Shown here piece after piece: positions 9,799-17,598 of a stretch of 64,000 bases of DNA. The notes beneath the pieces were generated by a model. The model searched no databases and was not told the DNA's origin. It was given only the letters and a program-made list of their open reading frames with translations. Every line of letters begins with the position of its first letter. Position 1 is the stretch's first letter. The DNA is from Psychrobacter sp. I-STPA10. GTDB lineage: Bacteria > Pseudomonadota > Gammaproteobacteria > Pseudomonadales > Moraxellaceae. The DNA is taken from contig NZ_VFYU01000012.1 in NCBI RefSeq assembly GCF_021012795.1, forward strand, positions 1 through 64,000, read 5' to 3'. A program made the position numbers and the translations under genes.

Positions 9799-10629
9799 TT
9801 AAAGATGCAAATCATGCCCGCAGCGATCACAAAAACTGGCAGCAGCAGCATGTCCAAACTTACCACACTTAGGGCAAGTGATTGGGTGTAATTGTGGGCG
9901 CATATTCTTAGCAAGCTCAGCAGTAAAAATACCTGTGGGCACAGCAATGATAGAATAACCTGTGATCATCACCATACTTGCAATGGCTTGTCCAAGTGGG
10001 GTTTTAGGAGACATATCCCCATAACCAACCGTCGTTAATGTCACAATTGCCCAATAAATGGATAATGGGATACTGGTAAAACCGTTTTCTGGTCCTTCTA
10101 CCACATACAGTACTGAGCCAAATATGGTCACCAACAGCAGCACAGATAAGAAAAACACAGTGATTTTTTGTTGACTGGTCTTAAGTGCTGCTGCCAAAAA
10201 TCCTGCCTGCTGCATATATGCCTTGAGCTTAAGCACACGGAAGACTCGCAATGTCCGCAGTACTCGCACCACGATCAGATATTGCACCCCACCAAATAGC
10301 AGGCTTAAATAGCTGGGTAATACCGATAATAAATCAACAATACCAAAAAAACTAAACATATAACGCAAGCGATTGGGTGCTGAAAATAAGCGTAATATGT
10401 ATTCAATAGTAAATAATATGGTGAAAAACCATTCCGCATAAAAAAACAGTGTACCAAACTGCAAGCGCATATACAGCACACTGTCTAACATTACCACTGC
10501 CACACTCAGTACAATTGCAATCAGAAGTACAATATCAAATAACTTACCTAAAGGCGTGTCTGTACCTTCAACAATAATATGAATACGATTGCGCAAATTA
10601 TTGATGGCATCAGTGGTGGTTGATTTCAT
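9799..10629 (-). CDS. Voltage-gated-type potassium channel with C-terminal zinc ribbon
   Basis: A 276-residue six-transmembrane ion-transport protein. Hydrophobic segments lie at about 30-50, 60-82, 92-112, 115-125, 157-177 and 217-240. An S4-like helix has arginines every third residue (R122, R125, R128, R131). The K+ selectivity filter TTVGYGD is at 199-205, preceded by the pore helix. After S6 a short cytoplasmic tail holds two Cys pairs (C252-x2-C255 and C267-x2-C270) that form a zinc-ribbon-like knuckle, which is unusual for bacterial Kv channels. Selective K+ conductance is expected; whether the ribbon gates it is unknown. It stands alone, converging on mnmA with 11 bases between stop codons. 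Confidence 0.9.
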   Translation of the reverse strand: MKSTTTDAINNLRNRIHIIVEGTDTPLGKLFDIVLLIAIVLSVAVVMLDSVLYMRLQFGTLFFYAEWFFTILFTIEYILRLFSAPNRLRYMFSFFGIVDLLSVLPSYLSLLFGGVQYLIVVRVLRTLRVFRVLKLKAYMQQAGFLAAALKTSQQKITVFFLSVLLLVTIFGSVLYVVEGPENGFTSIPLSIYWAIVTLTTVGYGDMSPKTPLGQAIASMVMITGYSIIAVPTGIFTAELAKNMRPQLHPITCPKCGKFGHAAAASFCDRCGHDLHL

Positions 10630-11196
10630 ATAATGACCGAAACTCTGTAGATAAATTTAAGCACAAACAAGGCAAATACAATGAATAAACAAAATTATTA
10701 TGGTATCTGACGCTGATTTCTACTGATAGGACTATAGCCAGTTTGTCTGTGTAAGTATAGTGTTTGCTAATGACACAGTAGTACAGACAACAAGGTTTGA
10801 CTATAATAGGGACTTATCTTTTAACCATTTGCTACTGTCTCAATTTTAACCGTGTTACTTTTTTAATAACATTAATTTTAAATAAAATTTAAAAAATAGT
10901 TTTTAAAGGTTAAATAAACAAACTCATTATAGTCAATCTAATATAATTACACCATAAGGCAACCGAGTAAAGATAGTACACAAAGTACATTAAGCAAGGT
11001 TAACACCGTGGTGAATTTATAGTAGGCTGACTATATAAGCTTATGGTTGCTAACGGTCATTATACGATAAACTGACGCACACAACCATTTAACCTAACTT
11101 AAAAACTGCTAATCAATATGACATGATATATTGATGGATCACCCGCGTTAACCATTTTACTCAACTGTAATCAACTGACTTAATTAAGGAAATTAT
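10630..11196. other. Intergenic region between the channel gene and yebC
   Basis: About 570 bases with no gene. It holds a candidate 108-bp palindromic repeat (10928-11035, listed separately) and a partial match to its end at about 10798-10806 (GACTATAAT). The last part must carry the yebC promoter; I do not see a consensus pair. The ribosome binding site of yebC (AAGGAA) is at 11186-11191. Confidence 0.45.
10928..11035. repeat. Short palindromic repeat with TATAGTCA ends
   Basis: TATAGTCA at 10928-10935 is exactly inverted at 11028-11035 (TGACTATA). The interior shows weak inverted symmetry around GTACACAAAGTAC. A diverged relative ending in GCCGACTATATA lies at about 45183-45317. Size and ends suggest a small non-autonomous repeat family, but the evidence is only sequence symmetry. 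Confidence 0.5.
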
Positions 11197-11949
11197 ATGG
11201 CAGGTCATTCTAAATGGGCAAATATTAAGCACCGTAAAGCACGCCAAGATGCCGCCAAAGGCAAAATTTTTACCAAGATCATTCGTGAGATTGTCTCTGC
11301 TGCCAAACAAGGCGATCCTGAGCCAGATAAAAACCCTCGCCTACGTGCCGCAGTAGAAAAGGCATTATCGGTTAATATGACCAAAGATACCATCAAACGT
11401 GCCATCGAACGTGGTGCTGGTGGTGGTGATAATGACAATATGGAAGAGATTAGCTATGAAGGCTATGGTATTGGTGGTGTGGCAGTATTGGTTGAAACCA
11501 TGACCGACAACGTGAATCGTACCGTCAGTGAAGTGCGTCATGCCTTTACCAAGCACGATGGCAACTTAGGCACATCTGGATCAGTCGCCTATCTATTTAA
11601 TAAACGTGGTGAGATTAGTTTTGATGATGTGTCTTTAGAAGAAGAAGTCATGCTCACTGCACTCGACGCAGGCGCAATTGATATTGAAAATGATGGTGAG
11701 ACTTTGATTGTCATTACCGAGCCTGAAAAATTTGGGGTGGTCAAAGATGCGCTTAATGCCGCAGGTTTGGTCTCTAATAATGCCGAAGTCACCATGTCAC
11801 CATCAACAACCGCTGACATCACTGATATTGAGGATGCACAAAAAGTGATGAAAATGATTGAAATGTTAGAAGATTTGGACGATGTGCAAGAGGTTTATAG
11901 CAATGTGAACTTTTCTGATGAAGTCATGGCACAACTTGAAGCGGAATAA
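11197..11949 (+). CDS. yebC: YebC/PmpR family protein
   Basis: A 250-residue member of the YebC family, recognised by the N terminus [20 protein letters not shown] followed by [10 protein letters not shown], and by the central GAGG and EISYEGYG signatures. The length is typical. Family members are described both as transcriptional regulators and, more recently, as factors that relieve ribosome stalling. The cytoplasmic location and three-domain architecture are conserved here. The start is well supported by AAGGAA six bases upstream. The usual ruvC neighbour seen in many genomes is absent. It converges on the hypothetical gene at 12014 with 64 bases between. Confidence 0.95.
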   Translation: MAGHSKWANIKHRKARQDAAKGKIFTKIIREIVSAAKQGDPEPDKNPRLRAAVEKALSVNMTKDTIKRAIERGAGGGDNDNMEEISYEGYGIGGVAVLVETMTDNVNRTVSEVRHAFTKHDGNLGTSGSVAYLFNKRGEISFDDVSLEEEVMLTALDAGAIDIENDGETLIVITEPEKFGVVKDALNAAGLVSNNAEVTMSPSTTADITDIEDAQKVMKMIEMLEDLDDVQEVYSNVNFSDEVMAQLEAE

Positions 11950-12013
11950 TCTATTATAAAACTATCTGTTATAAAGTTATCTTCTATCAAACAATCTTTT
12001 TGAGCAAATCTAA

Positions 12014-12670
12014 TCACTTATCAGAAGTAGATTTGCTCACATCAATCAGCTTATGACTGGGATAACGAGTAATATGCACCCGATTAAAACCACTGTGATG
12101 CGTCAATTTTAGTTGCTTGGATTTAGACGTTTGCACCGTAGTTTTGGGAACAGTTAATATACTTGTTGGCTGATATTTATCAGTATGTATCAACAACCAA
12201 AGCTCATCAAGAGTGCGCCGAATTTGATAATTGGGCACTTTATGAGCTTTTTTATCCATAACAGCATTGACATCTTTTTGGGTAATCGCTGAATGGGGCA
12301 GATACTGCAAACGCTGCTCAAAGATTGTCGCAGGCATATATAAAGTCGTAATGGGTAGCTGAAAATATTGCTGCTCATCTAAAGCTGCTTGATGCTTTGC
12401 CATAATCTGTAGACTCTGCCAATACCAACGTTTACTAATAAGCCCTTTATCACCCATCTGATCACGCAATCTTGGCAAGGTGGTCAACTCCACACCAACA
12501 TAATAAAAACGCTGTTGCCAATAAAAAACCAAAGTAAAATCTGGCTCTTGTCCATCATCTTGTCCCGAGATAATATGCACAGGATCAAGACCCGTAATGG
12601 CAAGATAATGGCATAAATATACCCATTCTCGTTGGCGTTTACTTTGATTTTGGTGGCTGGTCACGCTCAT
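12014..12670 (-). CDS. Hypothetical protein, possible PD-(D/E)xK-like fold
   Basis: A 218-residue protein that I do not recognise. It has no signal peptide or membrane segment. The N-terminal half has PDFTLVFYW, then a short turn, then YVGVELTTL; this beta-Asp / beta-Glu spacing recalls the PD-(D/E)xK nuclease core, but the lysine is missing and the similarity may be accidental. The C-terminal third is basic (KTTVQTSKSKQLKLTHHSG). The gene lies 65 bases downstream of ftsY on the same strand and could be co-transcribed with it. The ribosome binding site at 12670 is weak, so the start is uncertain. Confidence 0.55.
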   Translation of the reverse strand: MSVTSHQNQSKRQREWVYLCHYLAITGLDPVHIISGQDDGQEPDFTLVFYWQQRFYYVGVELTTLPRLRDQMGDKGLISKRWYWQSLQIMAKHQAALDEQQYFQLPITTLYMPATIFEQRLQYLPHSAITQKDVNAVMDKKAHKVPNYQIRRTLDELWLLIHTDKYQPTSILTVPKTTVQTSKSKQLKLTHHSGFNRVHITRYPSHKLIDVSKSTSDK

Positions 12671-12735
12671 ACTTCCATATAATACCTATAATTAAGCTAA
12701 AAAATTAAGCTAAAATATCCATACCAAGCATTAGA

Positions 12736-13953
12736 CTACTTTTCGTCGGTCTCAAATAATGCCGCTACAAACTGCTTAGGGCTAAAAGCCCGTAAGTCAT
12801 CAATTGACTCCCCTACGCCAATATAACGTATGGGAATATTGGTTGTTTCAGCAATATTAAACACCACCCCACCTTTTGCAGTACCATCAAGCTTAGTCAC
12901 CGTAATCCCTGTTAATGGCACCGCTTGATTGAATATCTCAACCTGACTGATGGCATTTTGTCCTGTACCTGCATCAAGTACAATCATACCCTCATGCGGT
13001 GCTTCTGGATCTGCTTTACGCATCACCCGCACTACTTTTTCAAGCTCTGCCATCAGATGGGTTTTATTTTGTAGTCGCCCTGCGGTATCAGCAATCAGTA
13101 CATCAATATTTTTTGCTTTGGCAGATTGCATCGCATCAAAAATAACCGATGCGCTGTCTGAGCCATGACCTTGTGCAATAACTGGAATATTATTACGCTC
13201 ACCCCATACTTGTAATTGCTCTGTCGCTGCTGCACGGAAGGTATCGCCAGCAGCCAACATCACTGACTTACCCTCAGCTTGCAGACGCTTAGCCAATTTG
13301 CCAATGGTAGTGGTTTTACCCACCCCATTGACTCCAACCATTAAGATAACAAATGGCTTTTTGCTGGTGTCTATCACTAATGGCGCAACTTTTGGCTCTA
13401 AAATCTCCACCAATTCTTTTTGCAGTGCTTTATATAGCGCATGAGAGTAGATCAAATCGCCTCTATCCGTCTGCTCGGTTAGACTTTTGATAATACGATT
13501 GGTTGCATTAACACCAATATCTGCCACCAACAACTGATCTTCCACCTCTTCTAGCAGTTCATCGTCAATTTCTTTACCACCAATTAAGATATTGACCATA
13601 CCTTCTGCTAAGTTTTTACGAGACTTAGATAGACCAGATTTCATTCGATTAAACCAACTGCCTTTTTTACTCTGTTCTTCATGAGTATCAGAATCTGTTG
13701 TCGTCGCTACGTTAGATGTTGTTGCTACTTTAGTGTGTACACCTAATGCAGATGTCTGAGTGTTAGAAATATCATCTGTGGCAGCAGCTATATTATTGGC
13801 TGCTTTGTTTGTCTCTATATTAGTTGAGGATAATTGAGGCTGTTGAGCAATCGGGACTTGCTGTATGGGCATACTGGGCAGAGTAATATCATCATCATCT
13901 AAATCACCATCTAAATCAATGACAATACGATTGGGGTTATTGCTATTATTCAT
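12736..13953 (-). CDS. ftsY: Signal recognition particle receptor FtsY
   Basis: SRP receptor GTPase that docks ribosome-nascent chain-SRP complexes at the inner membrane. The protein has 405 residues. It has an acidic and Ser/Thr/Ala-rich A domain (1-100), the N domain (about 100-195), and the G domain with P-loop GVNGVGKTTT (207-216), DTFRAAATEQL (237-247), DTAGRLQNK and TKLDGTAKGG. The A domain is shorter than in E. coli but normal for this group. The purine-rich AGAAGAG lies upstream of the start. In many gammaproteobacteria ftsY sits with ftsE/ftsX/rpoH; here it does not. Confidence 0.97.
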   Translation of the reverse strand: MNNSNNPNRIVIDLDGDLDDDDITLPSMPIQQVPIAQQPQLSSTNIETNKAANNIAAATDDISNTQTSALGVHTKVATTSNVATTTDSDTHEEQSKKGSWFNRMKSGLSKSRKNLAEGMVNILIGGKEIDDELLEEVEDQLLVADIGVNATNRIIKSLTEQTDRGDLIYSHALYKALQKELVEILEPKVAPLVIDTSKKPFVILMVGVNGVGKTTTIGKLAKRLQAEGKSVMLAAGDTFRAAATEQLQVWGERNNIPVIAQGHGSDSASVIFDAMQSAKAKNIDVLIADTAGRLQNKTHLMAELEKVVRVMRKADPEAPHEGMIVLDAGTGQNAISQVEIFNQAVPLTGITVTKLDGTAKGGVVFNIAETTNIPIRYIGVGESIDDLRAFSPKQFVAALFETDEK

Positions 13954-14096
13954 ATATCTACTCTTCTAGCTAAACGATAATTATGTTAATGAAATATAAT
14001 GGGGTTAGTTTAGCATATTGCACCTCATCAAGTAGACACTTAGCATTACCTCACGCTCATCGAAACCTCAAAGTTTTATAAACTTATAAAAAACAT

Positions 14097-14124
14097 TTGA
14101 CATGCAAATTCAAATCTATATAAT
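14097..14124 (+). promoter_or_regulatory. Promoter of the tRNA-Val/tRNA-Asp unit
   Basis: A perfect TTGACA (14097-14102) and a perfect TATAAT (14119-14124) are separated by 16 bases. They point toward the two tRNA genes about 120 bases downstream. A short AAAAAAGCA/TGCTTTTTT hairpin (about 14213-14230) lies in the leader and may be a processing site or an attenuator-like structure. Confidence 0.85.
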
Positions 14125-14242
14125 ACACACCCACAGCAAGACACCTTAATCAATTAATTGAATAAGGTTTTTAAGAAATTTGTCTTTAAGTAAATTTCTC
14201 TTGCAAAGCTAAAAAAGCAGTGCTTTTTTTATACGCTTCTTA

Positions 14243-14318
14243 GGGTGATTAGCTCAGTTGGTAGAGCGTCTGCCTTACACGCAGAATGTCGGCGGTTCGA
14301 ATCCGTCATCACCCACCA
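14243..14318 (+). tRNA. tRNA-Val (TAC)
   Basis: A 76-nt tRNA with encoded CCA. The acceptor stem GGGTGAT pairs with ATCACCC. D-loop AGCTCAGTTGGTAGAGC and T-arm GGTTCGAATCC are canonical. The anticodon loop CTTACAC contains TAC, decoding GUA/GUG valine codons. Confidence 0.97.
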
Positions 14319-14362
14319 CTTCTTATATAGCGAGTGGATAAATAAGCTAGATAGCGACCTAA

Positions 14363-14439
14363 GCAGCGGTAGTTCAGTTGGTTAGAATACCGGCCTGTCA
14401 CGCCGGGGGTCGCGGGTTCGAGTCCCGTCCGCTGCGCCA
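14363..14439 (+). tRNA. tRNA-Asp (GTC)
   Basis: A 77-nt tRNA with encoded CCA. The acceptor stem GCAGCGG pairs with CCGCTGC. The anticodon stem-loop CCGGCCTGTCACGCCGG carries GTC, and the T-arm is GGGTTCGAGTCCC. It lies 44 bases after tRNA-Val in one transcript. It is the last core feature before the accessory region, but I found no second copy of its 3' end that would mark an att site. Confidence 0.97.
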
Positions 14440-14483
14440 TATTTTAAAACTAGATATTAAACTTATTGTTTAAACAAGTTTCG

Positions 14484-14514
14484 CCTCAAGTATCCCCTTA
14501 CTTGAGGTTTTTTT
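14484..14514 (+). terminator. Rho-independent terminator after the tRNA genes
   Basis: The stem CCTCAAGTA / TACTTGAGG (14484-14492 and 14499-14507) is followed by seven T residues. Confidence 0.9.
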
Positions 14515-14550
14515 ATGTCTGTAGGTTTTTGGTTTACTAATAATTATATA

Positions 14551-14645
14551 TAGGACTTACGCAATTTTATAGATTATCAGCCGTTGATAGTTATTGTTTT
14601 TTATAAAACTAACTGACTATATGTAGCTCCAGAGACTTCATAAAC
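14551..14645 (+). repeat. Dispersed repeat GGACTTACGCA, copy 1 (left side of the defence region)
   Basis: Begins GGACTTACGCAATTTTATAG and can be aligned by eye over about 95 bases with the segment starting at 38282 in the same orientation (roughly three quarters identical). GGACTTACGCA resembles the terminal repeats of several IS families, but no transposase is present. Together the two copies bracket the region 14.6-38.3 kb. Confidence 0.6.
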
Positions 14646-14656
14646 AAGGGAATTGT

Positions 14657-14708
14657 AGTGTGCGTTTTACGCACCGTTAGATAAAGGTGCATAGAATGCA
14701 CCCTACGC
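14657..14708 (+). repeat. Double-hairpin intergenic repeat
   Basis: Two adjacent small hairpins, GTGCGT-TTT-ACGCAC (14660-14674) and GGTGCAT-AGA-ATGCACC (14686-14702), both built on a GTGC(G/A) core. The arrangement resembles the short repeated GGTGCAT/ATGCACC elements common between genes in related bacteria. It lies 18 bases before the toxin-tip gene and may have served as a recombination site. Confidence 0.45.
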
Positions 14709-14726
14709 ACTAAAGATAGAGGTATT

Positions 14727-14954
14727 ATGGATAATCGAAGCCATACAGAAAAAAAATTAATGGACTATATAAATGATAGCCTAAATAAAGATTCTAATTT
14801 TAATGTTGTAATCAATATCCAAAACTCAAGTAGTCAAAATCCTGGTGCGTGTTTTGGTTGTGGTGGTAAAGATGGTTATGGTGGTAGCATTGAAGATTTT
14901 GCAAAAAACAATCCAAACTTAAATATTAGTATTCAACATGGTGCTAAGGATTAA
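14727..14954 (+). CDS. Orphan C-terminal tip of a deaminase-like polymorphic toxin
   Basis: A 75-residue protein that looks like the last part of a nucleic-acid deaminase toxin without its delivery region. HTEKKLMDYI (residues 6-15) fits the deaminase His-x-Glu motif, and ACFGCGG fits the downstream Cys-x2-Cys zinc motif. These are followed by GSIEDFAKNNPNLNISIQHG, which has the I-x-x-F-x(5)-P-x-(I/L)-x-(I/V) pattern of these toxin ends. Only about 30 residues separate the two zinc motifs, so the domain may be incomplete. GAGG lies five bases upstream of the ATG, so it may be translated. The immunity-like gene starts five bases after the stop. Activity is uncertain; it may be a silent cassette. 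Confidence 0.6.
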   Translation: MDNRSHTEKKLMDYINDSLNKDSNFNVVINIQNSSSQNPGACFGCGGKDGYGGSIEDFAKNNPNLNISIQHGAKD

Positions 14955-14959
14955 CTTAT

Positions 14960-15517
14960 ATGAGCAATTTAATTAAAGATCTAAGTGTAATTCGCAATAA
15001 AGAAAATAAATTTATTGAACGTCCAGAACTAATTAAAGGATATAGTAATAATGAAATTTTAGAAATCGAACAAAGGTATAATATCACTATTAGTGGACAA
15101 CTAAAAGAGTGGTTGGTAACGCTAGGTAAAAACTCAGGAGGATTATTATTAGGTGGTAATATGACAATTTATAGATCAACTGCTAAGCCAACTAGCGAAT
15201 ATTTTGGCAAAAAAATGCAAGAGGCTTGGCAAAATGAAAAGGATTGTGCAGAGTTTTTACGGCTTATTAATCATATTAATTTAGTTGAGAAACAATTTTT
15301 ATTACTTGCTGATGATGACCAGGTATACTTTTATTTTATGCTCACAGCTGATAAAGATGATTTAGTGTATCTATATTATGATGAAGAACCTGAAACTATA
15401 AAAATTCTTGGCACTGTTTTTGATTTTCTAAAAAGTTATCGTAAATACGAAGTTTGTTGTGTTACTGGAGAAGATGATGAAACTTATTATAAGCTAACTA
15501 CAGGTCGATTATTATAG
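14960..15517 (+). CDS. SUKH (SMI1/KNR4) family immunity protein
   Basis: A 185-residue acidic protein. The N-terminal pattern ERPELIKGYSNNEILEIEQR, then ISGQLKEWL and NSGGLLLGG, is the SUKH superfamily core. These proteins neutralise diverse nuclease and deaminase toxins of polymorphic secretion systems by direct binding in the cytoplasm. The middle part (ADDDQVYFYFMLTADKDDLVYLYYDEE) and the end (TVFDFLKSYRKYE) also fit the fold. AAGGA lies nine bases upstream, inside the end of the toxin-tip gene, so the two are translationally close. The same core appears twice in the gene at 16071. Pairing with the preceding deaminase tip is inferred from position. Confidence 0.82.
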   Translation: MSNLIKDLSVIRNKENKFIERPELIKGYSNNEILEIEQRYNITISGQLKEWLVTLGKNSGGLLLGGNMTIYRSTAKPTSEYFGKKMQEAWQNEKDCAEFLRLINHINLVEKQFLLLADDDQVYFYFMLTADKDDLVYLYYDEEPETIKILGTVFDFLKSYRKYEVCCVTGEDDETYYKLTTGRLL

Positions 15518-15547
15518 AGCCTTAATTATCACAACAGGATAAAAGTA

Positions 15548-15994
15548 ATGTCACAAGACCTAAGTGTACCATTACCTAGACCGTTACTTGACAAAAATGA
15601 TTTAGAGAAGATTTTGTATGATGGCTTTCAAGATTTTGGAAAAGAAATTCCACAAATAGATTTAACATTAAATAAGGGTGCAGATATTAATGGATATGTA
15701 TGTTTATATTATATGAATACACAATTATTTTGTAATTACTTAATTTCTAGATTCGACGTATCAGTTACAGAGCATGAAAGCTATGAATATTTATGTATGT
15801 TAACCTGTAGAGGTAATTGGCTGTTAACTTATATGACAGCTTATTGTTTTATTAAAAAGTTTAATTCGTTCGCTATTGATGATAATGGTGCTATCCCTGA
15901 TGATAAAGGGTGTCATAAATATACACTTGCTGAAATTAAGAAAGTTATTTTTGATTGCAATTTAGATACTCTACCAAGTACTAATAATAACTAG
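15548..15994 (+). CDS. Hypothetical protein, candidate immunity protein
   Basis: A 148-residue protein of unknown family. It is acidic, soluble and rich in Tyr, Cys and Asp; no motif is recognised. AGGA lies eight bases upstream of the ATG. It sits between two toxin-tip/immunity units, 30 bases after one SUKH gene. Directly after it comes a truncated second deaminase tip that belongs to the next SUKH gene. By position it is probably the immunity partner of a toxin whose tip has been lost by recombination, as seen in shuffled cassette arrays. This is inference. Confidence 0.55.
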   Translation: MSQDLSVPLPRPLLDKNDLEKILYDGFQDFGKEIPQIDLTLNKGADINGYVCLYYMNTQLFCNYLISRFDVSVTEHESYEYLCMLTCRGNWLLTYMTAYCFIKKFNSFAIDDNGAIPDDKGCHKYTLAEIKKVIFDCNLDTLPSTNNN

Positions 15995-16071
15995 GTGAAA
16001 TTGATTTAGCTAAAGAGTTTTCAAACACAAAAGTTAATATTTATCATGGAAGTACTGGAGAAAACCGCTAA
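15994..16071 (+). pseudogene. Remnant of a second deaminase-type toxin tip
   Basis: An open stretch without a start codon reads GEIDLAKEFSNTKVNIYHG and six further residues, then TAA. It aligns with the end of the first tip (GSIEDFAKNNPNLNISIQHG). In this frame a stop lies at 15988-15990, just upstream, so the 5' part has been cut off by recombination. Its TAA overlaps the ATG of the next SUKH gene as TAATG, the coupling expected of an intact toxin-immunity pair. Confidence 0.6.
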
Positions 16072-17075
16072 TGAATTATAGTTATATAGAAGAAGTCGCC
16101 CAAGGCAAATGGTATCGACCTCATCTGGTAAAAGGCTATAGTGAAGATGAAATCAAACAGATAGAAGCACTTTATAGCATTTGTATTCAAGGAGAGTTTA
16201 AACAGTTTATGCGCTGTATGGGACGCTCTTCGGGTGGGCTATTAGCAGAAGATAGTATAATGCTATATAACTTTCAGCCTACAATACATATGATTCTTTA
16301 TAAATCCTATAATGATGAGCTTTTATATTCTAGTGGTTATGACTTTTCCTATAAAAACTCTTTTTTCTTTGCTTGTCTTTCAGAGACCCATCTATATTTT
16401 TTAAAAACAACTTCTGATAATCCTGATAGAGTCTATCATCATGTAGAAGGTTCAAAAGATATATCAGATACAGGTCAAAATTTTACTGAATTTTTAAAAG
16501 GGGTGGTGATAAATTTTGGTGATGATACCCCACAAGACTTGCAATACCGTTATACTGGAGAGCTATTACCACAATCAACCCATATTGGTGCAGAATATGT
16601 GGACGATTATCTAAACAAACAACAGGCTTATATTAATGAATTAATCAAAATTCATCCTAACCGCCACTATGATATCACCCAAATCAAAGGTTATAGCTTA
16701 AGTGAAATATCAGCATTTGAACATGTTTATAAAATTCAGATTACTGGACAGCTTAAAGACTTTATGCACTATATGGGGCGGTCATCTGGTGGGTTACTAA
16801 GTGATGATTTTATTTTTTATAATAAAATGAGTTTAATAGAAAAAGTATATTATATTGACAGCGTTTTAGAAAATAGATGGAGAGACCCAGATAATTATAA
16901 TCAAGAGGATAAATATTTTATATTTATGACTTATAAACGAGATAATCACTTCTTTTTAGCGACCAATCGTAAAGATGCAGATATGGTGCATCATTATAAT
17001 AGCTATGACCTAATTTTCGCCAAAACAGGTAAAACCTTTTTAGAGTTTATCAAAGAAGTGATTAAATATAGTTAG
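16071..17075 (+). CDS. Tandem-SUKH immunity protein
   Basis: A 334-residue protein with two SUKH (SMI1/KNR4) domains. The first begins at about residue 18 (RPHLVKGYSEDEIKQIEALY, then GRSSGGLLAED). The second begins at about residue 200 (ITQIKGYSLSEISAFEHVYK, then GRSSGGLLSDD). Each resembles the single-domain protein at 14960, so an internal duplication or fusion of neighbouring immunity genes is likely. GGAG precedes the ATG, which overlaps the stop of the preceding toxin remnant. A double SUKH protein could neutralise two related toxin variants. Confidence in the family is good; the partners are inferred. Confidence 0.82.
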   Translation: MNYSYIEEVAQGKWYRPHLVKGYSEDEIKQIEALYSICIQGEFKQFMRCMGRSSGGLLAEDSIMLYNFQPTIHMILYKSYNDELLYSSGYDFSYKNSFFFACLSETHLYFLKTTSDNPDRVYHHVEGSKDISDTGQNFTEFLKGVVINFGDDTPQDLQYRYTGELLPQSTHIGAEYVDDYLNKQQAYINELIKIHPNRHYDITQIKGYSLSEISAFEHVYKIQITGQLKDFMHYMGRSSGGLLSDDFIFYNKMSLIEKVYYIDSVLENRWRDPDNYNQEDKYFIFMTYKRDNHFFLATNRKDADMVHHYNSYDLIFAKTGKTFLEFIKEVIKYS

Positions 17076-17182
17076 ATGCTAGGACTAGCTTATAAAGTGG
17101 TGCAATCTGTCAACAAATAAATTGCTTGACTATAAAAAAGCAATTAATATGTTGCTTATCTTCTATTATATCCAGCCATATC

Positions 17183-17425
17183 ATGACTTCAATACATACT
17201 CAACTAAAACAACAACGCACCACACTCGGACTCAAACAAAGTGATATGCTGATGCGTGTGGGTATCTCACGCCAACAGTATCAGCAAATAGAGTCTAAAG
17301 GTAATCCTCGCCTCAATACCTTAGAGCTTATCGCTAAAGGGTTAAATTGCCAACTTATGCTGATTCCCAAAGATAAACTTTTGCAAGTACAAGCCATTTT
17401 GGCAAAATTTACATCCAGACTTTAG
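17183..17425 (+). CDS. XRE-family HTH regulator (HipB-like)
   Basis: An 80-residue helix-turn-helix protein. LKQQRTTLGLKQSDMLMRVG followed by SRQQYQQIE and LNTLELIAKGL is the Cro/C1-type HTH seen in HipB-like antitoxins and R-M controller proteins. The frame is open from 17126, but ATG 17183 (MTSIHTQ) starts the domain. No hipA-like toxin gene follows. The last 144 bases recur at 27583-27726 with about 12 differences and no gap, so the two copies bracket the type I R-M operon. After the stop a GCATAAA/TTTATGC stem followed by Ts (about 17476-17495) could terminate it. A controller role for the neighbouring R-M genes is possible but not shown. Confidence 0.82.
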   Translation: MTSIHTQLKQQRTTLGLKQSDMLMRVGISRQQYQQIESKGNPRLNTLELIAKGLNCQLMLIPKDKLLQVQAILAKFTSRL

Positions 17426-17598
17426 GGTTTAAGAAAAAAATAGACCCAAATAGGTAAGATGATAAAATCATAAGGCATAAAATTTATGCTTTTTGAGCAT
17501 ATTGAATGTATAAATTTTATGCTTAGTCAGTGACCAAAATATGGTTTTGACTTTATAAATGCCATTAAAAACCCCATTAATGGCAATGAAAGCTATAG

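Noticed and set aside
14213..14230. AAAAAAGCA/TGCTTTTTT hairpin as a terminator before the tRNAs
   Set aside because: It lies between a consensus promoter and the tRNA genes, so efficient termination there would be unlikely; a leader structure is more plausible.
14363..14439. tRNA-Asp as an integration site for the island
   Set aside because: No integrase gene and no second copy of the tRNA 3' end was seen in the window, so an att site cannot be supported.
17183..17425. HipBA-type toxin-antitoxin pair
   Set aside because: The HTH protein is HipB-like, but no HipA kinase or other toxin gene follows; the next gene is on the other strand and is a metallopeptidase.
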